From a bacterium (GTDB taxonomy: Bacteria > BMS3Abin14): a stretch of DNA of 5,941 nucleotides. The translations under genes were made by a program, and so were the position numbers. This document shows positions 4,886 through 5,941 of this stretch, one piece after another. Below the pieces are notes generated by a model that did not search any database, was not told the DNA's origin, and saw only the letters and a program-made list of their open reading frames with translations. The DNA lies in the NCBI GenBank assembly GCA_020352595.1, contig CP070682.1, forward strand, positions 465,601-471,541, read 5' to 3'. Positions within the stretch are counted from its first letter, which is position 1; each line of letters opens with the position of its first letter.

Positions 4886-5941
4886 GGCCCTGCTGCTCGG
4901 CTGAGAGACCCACGGAACAGGGGATGCTCAGGGCCCTTCTGTGGATCTGTGCGGCAACCGGACACCCCGTCGAGTGTGCCCCGCGGAATACAGGACTCTG
5001 GTCGAGGGGCTGCCACAGTGGTCGCGCCATGATGTTCTTTCCCATCAATCGGCTGAGAAGGTCCCTGCTGGTCATCCCGTAACGGTATTCGTCCACCAGG
5101 ACCGTGTACATCCAGAAGGTGCCCGTCGCCCACTCCGCCTCCTTCATGGGAAGGATCCCCTGTACCTCCTCCAGAGCGGAAGTGTAAAGATCTGCGATAC
5201 GGCGCTTGATATTGACGTATTCCTCGAGAACCTCCATCTGGGCGCACCCCATGGCCGCCTGGATGTTGGTCAAGCGGTAATTGAACCCGACTTCGTCGTG
5301 CTCGTACTCGACGGGGTGGCTCTTGGCCTGTGTCGTCAGATGACGGGCCCGCTGGGCCCACACGGCATCGTCGGTCACCACCATTCCGCCGCCGCCGGTG
5401 GTGATGATCTTGTTGCCGTTGAAGCTGAAGCATGCCAGGCTCCCGTGGGAACCCACCGGACGACCCTTGTAAAAAGCGCCCACGGCCTCTGCAGCGTCCT
5501 CGATGACCAGGATGCCGTAGCGGTCAGCAAGGTCCATGATAGGATCCATGTCCACCGGATGCCCGAGGATGTGGACCGGCATGATGGCCCTGATGCGGCG
5601 GCCTGTGGTCCTGTTGACCGGCACTCCCGACTCCAGCTCACAGCCGGTATCAAGAAAACGGGATACCTCCTCGGGGTCCAGTTGCCATGTCTCCGGACTC
5701 ACGTCCACGAAGACGGGCTGCGCTCCCGTGTAGGTGACGGCGTTGGCCGAGGCGATGAATGTCAGGGACGGTACCAGGACTTCGTCACCCACACCGATCC
5801 CCGCCACGAGAAGCGCGGTGTGCAGAGCGGCCGTGCCGTTGACGGTGGCCACTGCGTACCTGCGCCCTGTACGACGTGCCACCATCTCCTCGAACCGCGT
5901 CACGTAGGAACCCGCCGAGGAGAGCCAGCCGGAGTCCAGGC
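4845..5941 (-). CDS. LegC-type PLP-dependent sugar-nucleotide aminotransferase (DegT/DnrJ/EryC1/StrS family), 5' end missing
   Basis: The reading frame stays open to the window edge. The GTG at 5903 is not the true start, because the upstream in-frame residues LDSGWLSSAGSYVTRFEE match the conserved N-terminal family motif (xxGWLSSxGxxVxxFEE). Counting from the Leu codon at 5939, 364 residues are visible, so probably only about 15-25 are missing. Seen: GTAALH (35-40) in the phosphate-binding region; DEVLVPSLTFIASANA (about 52-67); IEDAAEA (146-152) with the PLP-ring Asp148; SFNGNKIITTGGGG, whose Lys177 should form the PLP Schiff base; and RPLWQP near the C-terminus. The segment LDTGCELESGVPVNRTTGRR (about 96-115) before the IMPVHILGHPVDMDP block resembles the LegC branch, which aminates a nucleotide-linked 4-keto-6-deoxy-GlcNAc with glutamate as donor in the legionaminic acid pathway. 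The family is secure; LegC substrate specificity is inferred, and a bacillosamine-type or other 4-amino sugar is the alternative. It acts in the cytoplasm. The TAG stop at 4845-4847 lies inside the start region of the radical SAM gene. Confidence 0.93.
   Translation of the reverse strand, partial: LDSGWLSSAGSYVTRFEEMVARRTGRRYAVATVNGTAALHTALLVAGIGVGDEVLVPSLTFIASANAVTYTGAQPVFVDVSPETWQLDPEEVSRFLDTGCELESGVPVNRTTGRRIRAIMPVHILGHPVDMDPIMDLADRYGILVIEDAAEAVGAFYKGRPVGSHGSLACFSFNGNKIITTGGGGMVVTDDAVWAQRARHLTTQAKSHPVEYEHDEVGFNYRLTNIQAAMGCAQMEVLEEYVNIKRRIADLYTSALEEVQGILPMKEAEWATGTFWMYTVLVDEYRYGMTSRDLLSRLMGKNIMARPLWQPLDQSPVFRGAHSTGCPVAAQIHRRALSIPCSVGLSAEQQGRVIQALREEGVSG
4856..4864 (-). promoter_or_regulatory. 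strong Shine-Dalgarno sequence upstream of the radical SAM gene, without a canonical start codon at normal spacing
   Basis: AGGAGGGGG lies at the very end of the aminotransferase gene. Nine bases past the AGGAGG core, in the radical SAM frame, is GTT (4847-4849), exactly where the conserved protein (VRVLLIQPP) begins. The next codons are AGG, GTC, CTG, CTC and ATT. Either a non-canonical start is used, or the sequence has an error here, or translation begins at GTG 4885. Confidence 0.55.

Noticed and set aside
4750..5433. 227-residue minus-strand frame spanning the aminotransferase and radical SAM junction
   Set aside because: It is a shifted-frame product rich in Arg, Gly and His. Both real genes have conserved motifs in other frames across this region, so a fusion or frameshift is not needed.

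Overview
This is a compact, GC-rich window (roughly 60% by eye) in which every supported gene reads on the minus strand. There is no intergenic gap larger than 2 bases, so it looks like the middle of one long operon for making and exporting a cell-surface polysaccharide (O-antigen, capsule or exopolysaccharide type). Both ends are cut: the first gene enters from beyond 5941 and the last leaves at position 1. No RNA gene, mobile element, CRISPR array, promoter or terminator is visible.

In transcription order (high to low coordinates) the genes are: (1) a LegC-type sugar-nucleotide aminotransferase lacking its N-terminus, 5941-4845; (2) a cobalamin-binding-domain radical SAM enzyme, 4885-3389; (3) a Wzx-like lipid-linked oligosaccharide flippase, 3386-1983; (4) a probable GT-B glycosyl- or glycerophospho-transferase with QHG, HP and DST motifs, 1996-590; (5) a small two-helix membrane protein with a PH-like C-terminal domain, 597-52; (6) the first 21 codons of an unrecognised gene with a good ribosome binding site, 65-1. 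Neighbouring genes overlap by about 41, 14, 8 and 14 bases, and the one non-overlapping junction is 2 bases, which indicates translational coupling.

A plausible joint reading, which is inference: the aminotransferase makes a 4-amino-4,6-dideoxy sugar nucleotide, possibly on the way to legionaminic acid or a bacillosamine-like sugar. The transferase adds a residue to a lipid-linked glycan, and the flippase moves that glycan across the inner membrane. The radical SAM enzyme may modify the sugar or the lipid carrier, for example by C-methylation or rearrangement; its chemistry cannot be read from sequence. The membrane PH-like protein has no obvious enzymatic role.

The cobalamin/radical SAM enzyme in a GC-rich surface-glycan operon fits an anaerobic or microaerophilic Gram-negative bacterium such as a Desulfobacterota-like lineage, but the assignment is weak. 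The most distinctive points are the orphan radical SAM enzyme in the glycan operon and its lack of a normal start codon at the expected position. Also notable are a perfect 24-bp palindrome inside that gene and the possible pairing of a LegC-type aminotransferase with an HP-motif transferase.
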